DNA from: Hyperoodon ampullatus
Taxonomy: Eukaryota; Chordata; Mammalia; Artiodactyla; Ziphiidae
Reading direction: 5' to 3'
Length of the DNA: 64,000 nucleotides
NCBI GenBank assembly: GCA_949752795.1
Contig: OX457064.1
Coordinates: 41,288,368-41,352,367 of the forward strand
Shown here: positions 11,541 through 22,740 of the stretch, one piece after another
How positions within the stretch are numbered: position 1 is the stretch's first letter
How the letters are laid out: each line of letters begins with the position of its first letter
Notes under the pieces: generated by a model
Databases searched by the model: none
Told to the model about the DNA's origin: nothing
Seen by the model: only the letters and a program-made list of their open reading frames with translations
Made by a program: the position numbers and the translations under genes

Positions 11541-12315
11541 TGCATAAAGAGGAGTAGTAGTAGTAAATGCAGTTTAAGGAGAAGCTGTGAAAGAGATAAA
11601 GCATTTAGCAATAGAGGGAGTTAGAAGGGATGGTGATAGAAAGGGTGGAATAGCAGGTATAAAGGAAATGGGAAACGTTCAAAAGCTGAATTAAAAAAAA
11701 ATACATATCTTGGCATGAACATGAAGAAGCATCTGACAGTAGAAATACAAGTGGGAGTGAATGAAAGGGAAAATTGACATTTGGGAGCAAGCCTAGAAAG
11801 CAAAGAAAGAACTGACTTATAGGGGGAAAAAATAGTGTGATAAGCCTAAAAAGCAAAAATGGAGTTCTGTAAAAGAGAAAACACCACTAAGGAATTTATT
11901 AACACTCTTGTCCTAGAAGAATTTTCCCATCAAAAACAGTGTGTGAAGTTTTATCATTACTATTTTCATGCCCCAGGATTTTTGACTATCCGTATAATCC
12001 AAATAATAAATGTGCCAGATAATCTGGATATTCTTTGAAAACTAACCTGAATTGTTTTCCATTAGACACAAAAATTGGGCTTGCGTATCAGCTATGTTAG
12101 GGGTCCATGAGAATAAAAGATGTTATTGACATTTTTTATACACAAAAATGAGTGACTCCAAACGTGTTAATGAATTTTAAATTCCTATCATGAAGATTTT
12201 TGTATTGTTTAAATGATTCTGTATGTTAGGTTTATTCACTTTGTTTTGTAAGCATATATCACTTGATAAATATCTTCAAGGCTTATGAAAACCACTGCTG
12301 TTCTACTGAACATTT
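11541..12315. other. unassigned sequence, purine-rich on the plus strand
   Basis: 11540-11880 is A/G-rich and gives 60-80-codon pyrimidine-driven frames on the minus strand with no domain. It may be more L2 antisense but cannot be assigned. A 13-bp palindrome CCAGATAATCTGG lies at 12015-12027. Confidence 0.4.
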
Positions 12316-12317
12316 AC

Positions 12318-12841
12318 AAATACAGAATTCCAACTTTACTGAGATATAAATGATATCACATTGTCAGAGTTAAAGATGTACAGCATGTTTATTTGATACA
12401 CTTATATAGTACAAAATGATTACCACCATAGAGTTAACTAACACCTGCACCATGTCACATAATTACTATTTCTTTTTGTGGTGAGAACATTTAAGATCCA
12501 CCCTCTTAGCAACTTTCAGTATATAAAACAGGGTTATTAACTATAATCACCATGTTCTACATTAGATCCCCAGGACTTAATTCATCTTATAGCTGGAAAT
12601 TTGTGCTATTTGAAAAATGTCTCTCCATTTCCCCCAACCTTCAGCTGCTGGCAACTGCCATTCTAGTTTCTGTTTCTATGAGTTTGGCTTTTTTAGATTC
12701 TATATATAAGTGATATCATACAGTATTTGTCTTTCCCTGATTTATTTCACTTAGTGTAATGCCTTCCATGTCCAACCATGTCACAAACAGCAGACTGGCC
12801 TTTCTCATGTCTGAATAATATTCCATTTTATATTCCATTTC

Positions 12842-12920
<79 letters not shown>

Positions 12921-13150
12921 CATATCTTCTTTAGATGGACATTTAGACTGTTTCTGTATTTTGACTATTGTGAATAATGCTGCGGGAAGTATGGCAGTGC
13001 AGATCTCTCTTCAATATCCTGTTTTTATTTACCTGACATATATCCCCAGAAATGGGTTTGCTGGATCATATGGCAGTTCTACTTTTAATTTCTTAAGGAA
13101 TCTCCATATTGTTTTCCATAGTGACCACACCAATTTACATTTCCACCAGC
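12318..13150 (-). repeat. L1 LINE 3' end, reverse
   Basis: Runs 'tttactgagatataaatgat', 'cactcttagcaactttcagt'-type text, 'gtgatatcatacagtatttg', 'gaataatattccattttata', 'gaataatgctgcgggaagta', 'tttgctggatcatatggcag'. This is the complement of the L1 3' UTR and the last part of ORF2. A dinucleotide tract has expanded inside it at 12842. The frames at 12716-12916 and 12778-13194 are products of this L1 and the tract. Confidence 0.88.
12842..12921. repeat. (TG)5(TA)18(CA)9 compound microsatellite, palindromic
   Basis: Five TG, eighteen TA and nine CA units run without interruption, followed by a shorter CA-rich tail. The (TG)5(TA)18(CA)5 core at 12842-12897 is a perfect 56-bp palindrome. It sits at the L1 site that normally reads 'attgtatatatatgtacca', so the short native TA run is the likely seed. 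Confidence 0.95.
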
Positions 13151-13699
13151 TAAATATTCATAAATACAAAATTATAAGAATTTATATTGTGTAATTTTTA
13201 TTAGATGAGGTTAGTCAGTTAATATTCTCAGTGACTGCACCTAAATAGAAGGAATTTTCTTCTTTCATTGTTATAACCTGTACCAATACAAAGACTTTCT
13301 TCTGATGTTCTGCTGAAATTTTCTAAATATATGTGATTACATATCTGATGGTTATCTTATAACTGTAACTTGAATATTTTTTAATTACCTCAAGGTCATG
13401 TGAAATTTCAGAATTAATGGCTAGATTATGGAGAAGTAAAAATTCTATCCTGAAAGCAATATAATGTGTTTAATAATATATTAAAAAGAAATTTTAGTTA
13501 ATATCTTTATTTTTTATCAAGATGAAATTTTTAAAAAATGCTTATGGTGTCCTACACTTAAAATCTTCTTTGTGTCCTTTTGAGATCCCTGAGGTGTATG
13601 CAGATGTGTCCAGAAAGAATTTGTGGAGCTTTCTCTCTAGCATGTACAGCCAGTCGTTACCTTCTGAGCTAGCGATATCTTGAGTTTTAAATTTATTGC
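13151..13699. other. unassigned AT-rich sequence
   Basis: No repeat or exon recognised between the L1 and the MIR. Confidence 0.4.
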
Positions 13700-13950
13700 C
13701 ATAATAATGAGCTGTTGTTTATTGAGCTGCTACTATACGTGAGCATATTTGGTACTAGATGCTTTACAAATTTTACTTCATTTAATTATCTCCACATCAC
13801 TGTGAGCTAGTCACTACTACTCCTGTCTCATTCCTGCTGATGAGAAAACAGGTTCAGGGAGGTCAATTTTCCCATCTTCATGCATCTGGTAAGGGGGAGG
13901 GCAATATCAAAATTCAGTCTTTTTTTCCATTCTTTCAGGTATGTTTTCTG
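13700..13950 (-). repeat. MIR SINE, nearly full length
   Basis: 'ttgtttattgagctgctact', 'gctttacaaattttacttca', 'aattatctccacatcactgt', 'gatgagaaaacaggttcagg' and 'atctggtaagggggagggca' follow the complement of MIR from its tail through the core into the tRNA-related head. Confidence 0.85.
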
Positions 13951-14530
13951 ACTCCATGAACTCTAAAGTTAGTTCTTTCTTTGTAAACAAACCCTTTTTA
14001 AGTACCGTAGCCTTGATAAAATGGAAAAGTGTTCATCATTGTGTATTTAGAAATTATTTTAATTTCTGACCTTTTTAAGACAGAATAAAACATGACATGG
14101 ACCTGTAATGTGTTGTGGCCCATAGCATGAAACTGTGCAAATAAATCTTTATCTCAGATTCCTTAAATAGTTCCAGTGGACCTATCCACTCTTTTTTCAA
14201 AACCATCACAGCAAAGTCAGATAAACACAGATTTGGGAGCAGTTTAGCTGTAGAGACTGGGCATTTTATTTGCGCACCAAAATCTCCTGAAGTACCTTGA
14301 CCTCAGTGGTAATTTAGCTGGCAATCTGCTGGGGGAGGGGAGGGGAGGGGAGGCGTGATTAACGTCTCAGGAAGATAGCCCCAAGCAGAATCTTCCCCAA
14401 CAGAAAATCCTCCAATTGTGTGCCTGGACCACTGGCAGGCAGAAGTGTTATATTCATATTTGAATATCTGAATCTTTTGCCTCTGCAAGAGAGGGGCACC
14501 TACAGCTTGGTTCAGGTGACCAAGCAACGT
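13951..14530. other. unassigned sequence with a G-run block
   Basis: Apart from the G-rich tract at 14331-14353 no feature is recognised. The reverse frame at 14303-14542 has no domain. Confidence 0.4.
14331..14353 (+). other. G-quadruplex-forming motif
   Basis: GGGGG-A-GGGG-A-GGGG-A-GGGG-A-GG: four runs of at least four G separated by single A loops. Such a pattern is predicted to form a very stable parallel G-quadruplex. The motif is certain; folding in the cell is inference. Confidence 0.85.
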
Positions 14531-14801
14531 AGTGAAATGCAAAACTGGTAAAATTATATGGAAAATCTTCTTCTCCTGGATTATTCAAGGGTGTGTAGGA
14601 ATTAAATAGGAAGATAAAGTATGCAAGAGTTTCCTGGACAAGAAGAATGACGTGAGCAAAGTTATGAAGTGGAGAATTTAAGTAGCATGAACAGTGTTTA
14701 GGGGAGAGTGACCACCGTGACTTGACAGGTGTTTGCAGGTAGATGATCATGTGAAAGTTCAAAAACAGCAGTCTGGTTCACCATGAAAAATTGATAAGGA
14801 G
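14530..14801 (-). repeat. L2 LINE antisense, first segment
   Basis: 'gtttcctggacaagaagaat' and 'gacgtgagcaaagttatgaa' match the complement of the L2 'tttgcacatgctgttccctctgcctgg' region. It continues after the SINE at 15021, so the SINE split one L2 copy. Confidence 0.55.
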
Positions 14802-15004
14802 GGCTTCCCTGGTGGTGCAGTGGTTGGGAGTCCGCCTGCCGATGCGGGGGACACGGGTTTGTGCCCCCGTCCTGGAGGACCGTGTGCCGCAGAGCGGCTG
14901 GGCCCGTGAGCCATAGCCGCTGAGCCTGTGCATCCGGAGCCTGTGCTCCGCAATGGGAGAGGCCACAGCAGTGAGAGGCCAGCGTACAGCAAAAAAAAAA
15001 AAAA
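14802..15004 (+). mobile_element. CHR-1-type SINE
   Basis: tRNA-derived retroposon of Cetartiodactyla, copied by L1 machinery. The head reads 'ggcttccctggtggtgcagt' (A-box-like), then 'cgcctgccgatgcggggg', a decayed B box, a GC-rich body and 'gagaggccacagcagtgaga', ending in an A-tail of about 18. It is flanked by an exact 16-bp target-site duplication, AAAAATTGATAAGGAG (14786-14801 and 15005-15020). It landed in an L2 relic. Confidence 0.95.
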
Positions 15005-15020
15005 AAAAATTGATAAGGAG

Positions 15021-15480
15021 TTTGGAAGTTAAGATGTAGTCTATAAAGAACCATTGGAAGATTTTGGAAAAACATTTGAAAGGAATGGTATTTTAGGAAG
15101 AATAATCTGACTTCAGCCAATAAAATGTATTTAAAAGTGCTGGCAGGGAGGCCAATAATGAGTTCAGAGGCTAGCATTTTCCATGGTATGCAATGATGAT
15201 GTGATGAAACAGAACAGGATTTTTAGAATGGGAATATTAGAAATCAGAGTGTGCTAAGGACCACAGGAACAACTGAGAAGTTTTGGTGATGGATCTGAAT
15301 TGAGGTTGACATGGCTATTAAAAATGTTTTGACTTCAGAAACATTCTGATACTTGATTGAGTTGGAAATTCAGGTCTATAACACAAAAGAGGACGTGGTG
15401 GTAAAAATTTGAGAGTAGATTACTGTGGATGTGATTGGGAAAACCCTATAGAATGTAAAACAAAGTGGCCTACGATTGAG
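15021..15480 (-). repeat. L2 LINE antisense, second segment
   Basis: 'gaaccattggaagattttgg' and 'aagaataatctgacttcagc' correspond to the L2 complement usually read as 'gagccattgaagggttttaa...agatcactctggctgc'. It continues the L2 at 14530. Boundaries are approximate because of divergence. Confidence 0.55.
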
Positions 15481-17544
15481 AGAATAAGTCATTTACCTAC
15501 TTTGGGAAATTTTTAAATCTTTAGGTTGCTTCTGTATAGCTCTCTTTAAATATCAGTCTATTGTTTCTTAATATAAGAACTCTAAAACACAAATAATTAC
15601 TTTAAAGTGTTATTCCATACATGTATTCATGGGGAAATATCAGTGATATTTTATCTTTTATTACTTGCTTACCCTCAGTGGGCTCAGTTCATTCTTGCTT
15701 CATTTGTTATGTTTAACAAGTAGCAAGGTATATTTCCAACAGTCTCACGTTTCCATTTGGGCTCCAAGCCACTGCCAAATCTTCTAATCCAGTTTGGAAG
15801 CGCTTCACTGTGCCTCACAAGTGAAATGGTACTATAACTGACCTGTGTTTGTGAATCATTTTTATTTCAGTGTCCATTAACATAGAATCATCGTTTTCAT
15901 AATTCTCAAGTAAATTGCTCTTTACTTAAGTTATTGTCTGTTTCCATGAATGAAGGAATATCACAGATCTTTGGACAGGTTATCGCTTGTAATATGAGTC
16001 TATCTGGAAGAAAGAGACACCACATTTTTAATGCAGTATTTTTCAAAGTGTAAACCATGGACCACTAGTGGATCTTTATAACCTATCAAATGTCAACCAG
16101 GTGTCTGGTGACTCCTATGAAACGACAGTGAAATTTTTTTCACATGTATTGCACAAATTTGAAAATAAGATTAATTACTATTTTCATAGATACCCTATTA
16201 TACTACTAAAAATAGTTGCATTTGAAAGGGTATATGCATGCTAAAAGGACAGTGTTGATCAGTTTATCCTAGAACATGTTCAGATAACAGGGTAAATTTC
16301 CTTTCACCTAATATTTTCATATTATTTGCATTTATTGCTTGTGTTTTAAATACGCATTTGTCATTTTTACAAATGAGTTTACATTGAGTTTTATCCACAG
16401 TTCATTGGAAATCAAAGCTTCAAAATAAACCATTCAGATATAAATATGATGAAATCAGTCATGAAGTTGTAACTCAAACTGTGAACGAGACTCTTAGAGG
16501 TGTAGAAGGTAAAACTGAATATTCTCAGGGAAGCAAATTAACAAGTGTGATGACTTTGCACAAGTAGCCAAAACAGAAAATGATATGATAGGAATTATGA
16601 AGATAAAAATCTTTTAAAATTAGATTTTATTGTATTAATGATTTTTTTAAGCTCACCCTAGAGCTTTTTAGGTCAGATGTCTCTGACAATTGGGGGTATG
16701 AACTTTTGCTTAATTTTCAAACAAAACACGATAACCTCTCTGGTAAACCAATTGAGTTATTTCAGAGCAATCATAATACAATGTTTACAAAATTGATTAC
16801 TTTACTATTACTTTTGCCAAAGGCAAGGAAAAGACCAACATTTCAAAGGCATCATTAAAGTCACATTTTCATAGTAAATATGTCACATGACTGCTGAGAG
16901 TATTATAACAACATCTGCAAAGTTAGTAAATTTTATACCCCAAAAATAATGTATGGGAAAATTCCTTTATCACATGATACTGTTGACTGTGGCATAATGT
17001 CATTGGCCTACACCTTGCAAGAGCAAACCCAGGGTTTTTGCACACTATCAAATATTTCACTTAAGTGAAACCAATAATGTGATAAGGGAAATGGGCTCAA
17101 TGTTTTTTTCTGCTTATCACATGAAAATTCATGCTATAGGAGATTATTCAAAATTATTTTACAAATTATTACATAGAATTAAAAGTATATTGTGATCAAT
17201 AATTTAAAAGTCTAAGTATTACACCCTGAAGGGGTTAACCCTAAAAGACAATCAGTCCACATACTGTGACTATTTAATGGTCAAATATACACCTCTGGAT
17301 CTTGATTAAGTATAGAAGCAAATCAGTAATTTGAAGGTGACCAAAAGACATGTCCTAAGTATAAACCATTTTAGTGTGCTGTTTGAGGAACTGGATAGGA
17401 TTGAGCTTTTTATTACTGAATTACTATGGCTGTCAAGAAGAATGAGCATTACATGAGTCTTTTTGAAATTAAAAATGAAAAATTTAAAAATTCTTGTGGA
17501 TAATGTAAGTAATTTACTCAAGTTTCTTATCTCAGCAATATTTT
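15481..17544. other. unassigned sequence; possible hAT fragment at 16030-16140
   Basis: Mostly A/T-rich without recognised families. At 16030-16140, 'tttttcaaagtgtaaaccat' and 'ggaccactagtggatcttta' resemble the end of a Charlie-type hAT element, but only one end is visible. Confidence 0.4.
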
Positions 17545-18441
17545 AAAAACATTTAGGATATATAATTTACACACCATAGAATTAACCCATTTAAGGGTAA
17601 AGTTCAGTGATTTTTATTAAATTTATATAATTGTGCAACCATATGCATAAAACAGTTGTAAAACATTTCTGTCATCCCCAAAAGTTCCTCATGTTCTTGC
17701 AGTCAGTCTCTGCTCCCACCTCCAACCTTAGGCAGCCATGAGTCTCCTTTCTCTCTCTTTTGTTTCTTACTTTATTGCACTGGCTAGAATCCAGTGAGTA
17801 GGTATACTTTCCTTGTTTACAATATTAAGGAAGAGACACCCAGTCTTTGGCAATTAAATTTGAGTTTAGCAATTAAATTCCAGTGTCTTTTGCAAAGCTG
17901 AGGAAGTTCCTTCTTAATGCTAGATTATTGATAGATTTTTTTATCCTGATGAGTTTTGCATTTTATCAAATGATTTTTCTGTATCTATAGAAATGATAGT
18001 TTTAGATACCAGGTTCCCTCTGTGCACTGCTTTACCTGCAACCCATACTTTTTATGTTTTGATATGTGTTCAGTTGAGAAATTTTCTAGTTTCCTTCATG
18101 ATTTCCTTTTAGATCAATGGTTATTTAGAAGTGTGGTGTTTAACAAATGTTTGGGGATTTCTCTTTTTTTTTGTTTTTCATGTGGTTGATTTCCAGTTTC
18201 TTGTCGTTGTAGTGGAAGTGCATCCTTTGGTCCATTACAGTAAATTTAAAATTGTTGATACTTTTTACTGGTTTAATGTATAGTTTATCTTGGATAATAC
18301 TCCTTGTGCACTTGAAAAGAATCTGTAGCTTCTGTCGGGTATAGTGTTCAAGAAATGTCAGCTTAGTCGATATGGTTGGTAGTGTTGTTTTAGCCATCTA
18401 TTTTTAAATTGTTTTACCTAATATTAAGAGTGGGGTATTTG
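17545..18441 (-). repeat. L1M LINE, 3' UTR plus ORF2 fragment
   Basis: 17545-17760 is the complement of an old L1 3' UTR ('aagggtaaagttcagtgatt', 'ttgtgcaaccatatgcataa'). From 17770 it jumps to mid-ORF2 ('tattgcactggctagaatcc', 'gctgaggaagttccttctta', 'cttgtgcacttgaaaagaat'), implying an internal deletion. The copy resumes after the SINE at 18658. All frames are broken. Confidence 0.8.
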
Positions 18442-18644
18442 GGGCTTCCCTGCTGGCGCAGTGGTTGATAGTCCGCCTGCCGATGCAGGGGACATGGGTT
18501 CGTGCCCCGGTCCGGGAAGATCCCACATGCTGTGGAGCGGCTGGGCCCGTGAGCCATGACCCCTGAGCCTGCACGTCCGGAGCCTGTGCTCCGCAATGGG
18601 AGAGGCCACAGCAGTGAGGGGCCCGTGTACTGCAAAAAAAAAAA
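18442..18644 (+). mobile_element. CHR-1-type SINE
   Basis: Complete from 'ggcttccctgctggcgcagt' to a short A-tail of about 12. Exact 13-bp target-site duplication AGTGGGGTATTTG at 18429-18441 and 18645-18657. It is inserted into L1M ORF2 sequence, so it postdates that L1. Confidence 0.95.
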
Positions 18645-18657
18645 AGTGGGGTATTTG

Positions 18658-19200
18658 ACTCTCCAAATATAATTGTTAAATTATCTGTTTTTCTTTCAAT
18701 TTTGTCGCTTTTTATTTTATGTATCTTGGGATCTATTGTTACGTGTGCATACTTTATTATTGTATCTTCCTTATGTTTGACAGTTTATTAATGTGATACC
18801 TCATTTTCTTGGCCTCTAACAATATTTCATGTTTTAAAGTTTATTTTCTTACATATTACTATGTTGACTCCAGCTCTCTTGTGGTTATTATTTACATGGT
18901 ATAATTGTTTGTCACCCCTTTGCTTCCAACCTATTTGTGTCTTCGAATCTAAAGCCTGTGTCTTGTAGACAGAATATAATTGAATCTTGTTTTGTATCCA
19001 GACTGACCATCTCTACTTTTTGATGCAAGTGATAGTCCTTTCGTATTTCTATAATTACTGATATGGTTGTTTTCACATCTGCCATTTTGTCTTTGTTTTC
19101 TGTAGGTCTCATGAAATTTTGTTCCTTTTTTCCTCGTTTACTGCTCTGGGTTTTTTTTTGGATTTTAACAAATTTCTGTTCTGTATCATTTTTATTCCTC
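18658..19200 (-). repeat. L1M LINE ORF2 fragment, continuation
   Basis: Continues the interrupted L1 at the exact base: 'gactctccaaatataattgt', then 'actccagctctcttgtggtt', 'ccaacctatttgtgtcttcg', 'gtgtcttgtagacagaatat'. These are the complement of the ORF2 reverse-transcriptase region. Confidence 0.85.
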
Positions 19201-19204
19201 TAAT

Positions 19205-19378
19205 TTTTTTTTTAATAGCAAATGACGTATAATTTACATGGTCTAAGATTCAGTTATTTTAAGTGCACAGTTCAGTGGTTTCTTAGTGTTCATTTGAAGT
19301 TACTACCAACTCCCATCTTCAGTCACAGACTATCACTGATATACTTTCTGTCTCTAAATTTGTCTTTTCTAGACATTT
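19205..19378 (-). repeat. L1M LINE 3' UTR, left part of a split copy
   Basis: 'aatgacgtataatttacatg', 'agtgcacagttcagtggttt' and 'ctaaatttgtcttttctaga' are the complement of an old L1 3' UTR. The text that should follow ('cattt..ataatcataaata..gtcttttgcatctgg') is found 1.3 kb on, at 20715, so other L1s were inserted here. Confidence 0.75.
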
Positions 19379-19754
19379 TATTGAGATATAACTGACATCC
19401 AGCACTGTGTAAGTTTAAGGCATACAGCATAATGACTTGAATAATATACATCATGAAATGGTTACCACTTATTTACCACAATAAGTTTAGTGAACATCCA
19501 TCATCTTATATAGATATAAAGTTAAAGAAGGAGAAAAAAAATGTTTTCCCTGTGCTGAGCTCTTCAGATTTACTCTCAACAACTTTCATATATAACATAC
19601 AGCAGTGTTAATTATCATGTTGTACATTCCTAGTACTTATTTATCTTTTAACTGGAAGTTTGTACCTTTTGACTGCCTTCATCTAATTCCCACTCTCCCC
19701 ACACCCACCTCTGGTAACCACAAGCCTGATCTTTTTCTATGACTTTGTTGTTTT
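19379..19754 (-). repeat. L1 LINE 3' UTR, inner insertion A
   Basis: Starts again at an L1 3' terminus ('ttattgagatataactgaca'), runs through 'ttatctttaactggaagt'-type text to 'ggtaaccacaagcctgatc', and ends where another 3' terminus begins. It is a short 5'-truncated copy. Confidence 0.75.
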
Positions 19755-20712
19755 GTTTGTTTTTGAAGTATAATTGATCTACAACAATATTGTAGTTCCT
19801 GGTAAACAACATAGTGATTTGATATTTCTATACATTTCAAAATTATCACCACAATAAGTCTAGTTACCATCTGTCACCATACAAAGATATTACATAATTA
19901 TTGACTATTTTTCCCACACTGTACATTTTATAGCATGACTCATTTATTTTGTCAACTGGAAGTTTGTACCTCTTAATCTCCCTCACCCATTTCTCTCCTC
20001 TCTCCACCCCTCCCCTCAGGCAACCACCTGCTTATTCTCTGTATCTGACTGTGTTTCTATTTTGTTATATTTGTTCATTTTTTGTGTTGTTTAGATTCCA
20101 TATATAAGTGAAATCCTACAGTATTTGTCTTTCTCTGTCTGACTTATTTTACTTAGCATAATACCCTCTAGGTACATTCATGTTGTTGCACAGGGCAAGA
20201 TTTCGTCTTTTGTATGGCTGAGTAATATTCTATTATATATATGCATATATTTTTATGTGTCTTATATGTATATAAATTATATACACACACCACATCCTTA
20301 TCCATTCGTCTATGGATGAACACTTAGCTTGATTGTGTATTTTGGCTATTGTAAATAATGCTGCAGGGAACATAAGGGTGCACATCTTTTCTGATTGGTG
20401 TTTTCGTTTTCTTTGGATAAATACTCAGGAGTGGAAGTGCTGGATTTTATGGTGGTTCTATATTTAATTTTTTGAGGAATCTCCATACTATTTTCCATAG
20501 TGACTGTACCAGTTTACATTCCACCAGTAGAGGAAGAAGTTTCCCTTTTCTCCACATCCTTGCCAACACTTGTTATTTGTTGTCTTTTTGATAATAGCCA
20601 TTCTGACAGGTGTGAGGTGATATCTCATTGTAGTTTTGATTGGCATTTCCTTGCTGATTAGTGAAATTGAACATCTTTTCATGTGTTTGTTGGCCATTTG
20701 GAAAAATGTCTA
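19755..20712 (-). repeat. L1 LINE 3' end, inner insertion B
   Basis: A third 3' terminus ('gaagtataattgatctacaa') is followed by a longer copy: 'cttattttacttagcataat', 'ggctgagtaatattctatta', 'ataatgctgcagggaacata', 'agtgactgtaccagtttaca', 'atagccattctgacaggtgt', 'catcttttcatgtgtttgtt'. It covers the 3' UTR and the C-terminal end of ORF2. An AT/CA microsatellite is seeded at 20229-20290. Confidence 0.85.
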
Positions 20713-22433
20713 TAAACATTTATAGAATTAGAATCATAAATACGCAGTCTTTTGCATCTGGTTTCTTTCATTTAGCATAATGTTTTAAGTTCATTAATAT
20801 TATAGCATACATCAGTAGTTCATTTTTTAAAAAATATTGAATGGTGTTCTACTATATAGTTAAATCAAGTAGTGTACATCCTTTCATTAATGAACGTGTA
20901 TTTGGATTATTCCCAGTTTGGGCTGTTAGTATCATAAATAATGCTGCATTCACATGCATTCCTTTGTGTGGACGTATATCTTCATTGCTATTAGATAGAT
21001 TCCTAAGAATAGAATTGCTTAGTTGTTTGGCAAGTACCTGTTGAACAGTTTAAGAAACTGTGAAACTGTTTTTCAAAGGGGCTCTGTGTGCCATTTTACA
21101 TTCCCACCTGCATTACATGAACAATTCAGTTTCTCCATATCATCACTAACTCTTGATACAGTCGTTTTTTGAGCCATTGTGGTAGGTGTGTAGTGGTATC
21201 TCATTATGATTTTAATTTGTATTTTCCTAATGACGAATGATGATCATTTATTCACATGCATGTTAGCCATTGATATATCTTTTTTGATTAAATATCTACT
21301 CAAATCTTTGTTCCATTTTTAAAACTTGGGTCTTTAGTGTTGATTATAAGAGATCTTTATGTATTCTGGATATAATCCCATTATCAGATACATGTTTGAA
21401 TATTTTCTTCCATTCTGTGACTTGTCTTCCATTTCTGAATGGTATCAGTTTTAATTTTCATGAAGTCCAATTTAAAAAATTTTTGGTGGATCATTGTTTT
21501 TTTTGGTGTCATGTCTAAGAACTCTTTGTCCAACCCAAAGGCCATGAAGATTTTCTCCTATATTTTCTTCCAGAAGTTCAGTAGTTTTAACTCATCTGTT
21601 CAGGTGTGGGATCCATTTTCAGTTAATTTTTGTATATGCTTTGAATGAAAAGCCTAAGTTCTTCTTTTTTTTTTTTTTTTTTTTTTTTTTTTGCGTATTG
21701 TTATCCAGTTATCCCACTGCCATTTGCTAAAAATTCTGTCCTCTACCCCATTTGAACTAATTTGATGTCTTTGTCAAAATTCTATTGACTATAATTGTAA
21801 GGGTTTATTTTGGGACTCTTAAATGTGTTCTATTGGTCTATATGCCTATCCTTATACCAATACCATACTCCCCATTGCTATAGCTTTTTAGTAAGCTCTG
21901 AAATCAGATAGTGTTAAGTCTTTCAATTTTCTTCTTTTTAAAAATTGTTTTGACTATCCTGGGTTCTTTTTATTTCCACATAGGTTATAGGATCATCTTG
22001 TCAATTTCTCCAAAATAACCTACTGGCATTTTGATAAAGATTTCATTAAATTTATAGGACATTTCTGTAAAATTGCTATCTTGACAATACTGTTTTCCAA
22101 TCCATGAACGTAACTATCTCTCACTTTATTTAGACTTTCTTCAATTCTCTTAGCAATATTTTGTACAGGTTTTCCCCCTTTTTATTAAATGTATTTTTGA
22201 GAATTTAGTCTTAGGAACTATTATAAATAAAATTATTTTCTTGATTTTACTTTAAGATTGTTCATTACTAGTATATAGAAATAGAGTTGATTTTTCTAGA
22301 TTGATTTATTTATCTTGTTTTAGTAATTGTTGGGCTTGTTGGATTGGAATTTTCTATATACAGGATTACGTTATCTGCAAATAAAATATAGTTTCCTTTC
22401 TTCTTTCCAATTTGGATGTTTGTAATTCCTTTC
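20713..22433 (-). repeat. L1M LINE ORF2, right part of the split copy
   Basis: Continues the outer L1: 'gtcttttgcatctggtttct', 'tcataaataatgctgcattc', 'ggtaggtgtgtagtggtatc', 'ttgtccaacccaaaggccat', 'tctattggtctatatgccta', 'tttgactatcctgggttctt'. This is the complement of ORF2 from its end toward the RT domain. A run of 28 T at 21665-21692 has grown from the native T-rich site. No frame is intact. Confidence 0.85.
21665..21692. repeat. T28 homopolymer in L1 ORF2
   Basis: 28 consecutive T, followed by GCGTATTG. The flanking L1 sequence is collinear, so no element is inserted. It is simple expansion of a short L1 T-run. Confidence 0.9.
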
Positions 22434-22649
22434 TTTTTTTTTTTTTTTTTTTTTTTTGCAGTATGCGGGCCTCTCACTGTTGTGGCCTCTCCCGTTGCGG
22501 AGCACAGGCTCCGGACATGCAGGCTCAGCAGCCATGGCTCACGGGCCTAGCCGCTCCGCGGCATGTGGGATCCTCCCGGACCAGGGCACGAACCCGTATC
22601 CCCTGCATTGGCAGGCGGACTCTCAACCGCTGTGCCACCAGGGGAGCCC
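22434..22649 (-). mobile_element. CHR-1-type SINE
   Basis: Reverse copy: T24, then 'gcagtatgcgggcctctcac' and the complement of the SINE body, to 'ccaccaggggagccc'. The flanking duplication is short and low complexity (TTTCTTTTTTT at both ends), which fits insertion in a T-rich L1 segment. Frames of 73-99 codons here are SINE shadows. Confidence 0.93.
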
Positions 22650-22740
22650 TCTTTTCTTTTTTTATTGCTCTAGCTATAAACTCCAGTGGAATGTATGAAT
22701 ACAAGTGGTGAAAGTGGATATTCCATTTAGTGTAGCAGTT
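22650..22740 (-). repeat. L1M ORF2, end of the split copy
   Basis: 'ttattgctctagctataaac', 'tccagtggaatgtatgaata' and 'gtggtgaaagtggatattcc' resume the ORF2 complement after the SINE. Similarity fades near 22740. Confidence 0.75.

Noticed and set aside
12778..13194. 138-codon frame with YIYI and THTH runs
   Set aside because: Translation of a TA/CA microsatellite inside an L1.
14698..15177. 159-codon reverse frame
   Set aside because: Spans a CHR-1 SINE and antisense poly-A (poly-F) plus L2 relic; no protein similarity beyond the SINE-derived text seen in every other copy.
22412..22711. Similar 60-100-codon proteins recurring at 18.4, 22.4, 27.3, 28.5, 43.4, 54.8, 59.1 and 60.8 kb
   Set aside because: They look like a protein family because the GC-rich CHR-1 SINE is open in several frames; each copy has its own target duplication and A-tail.
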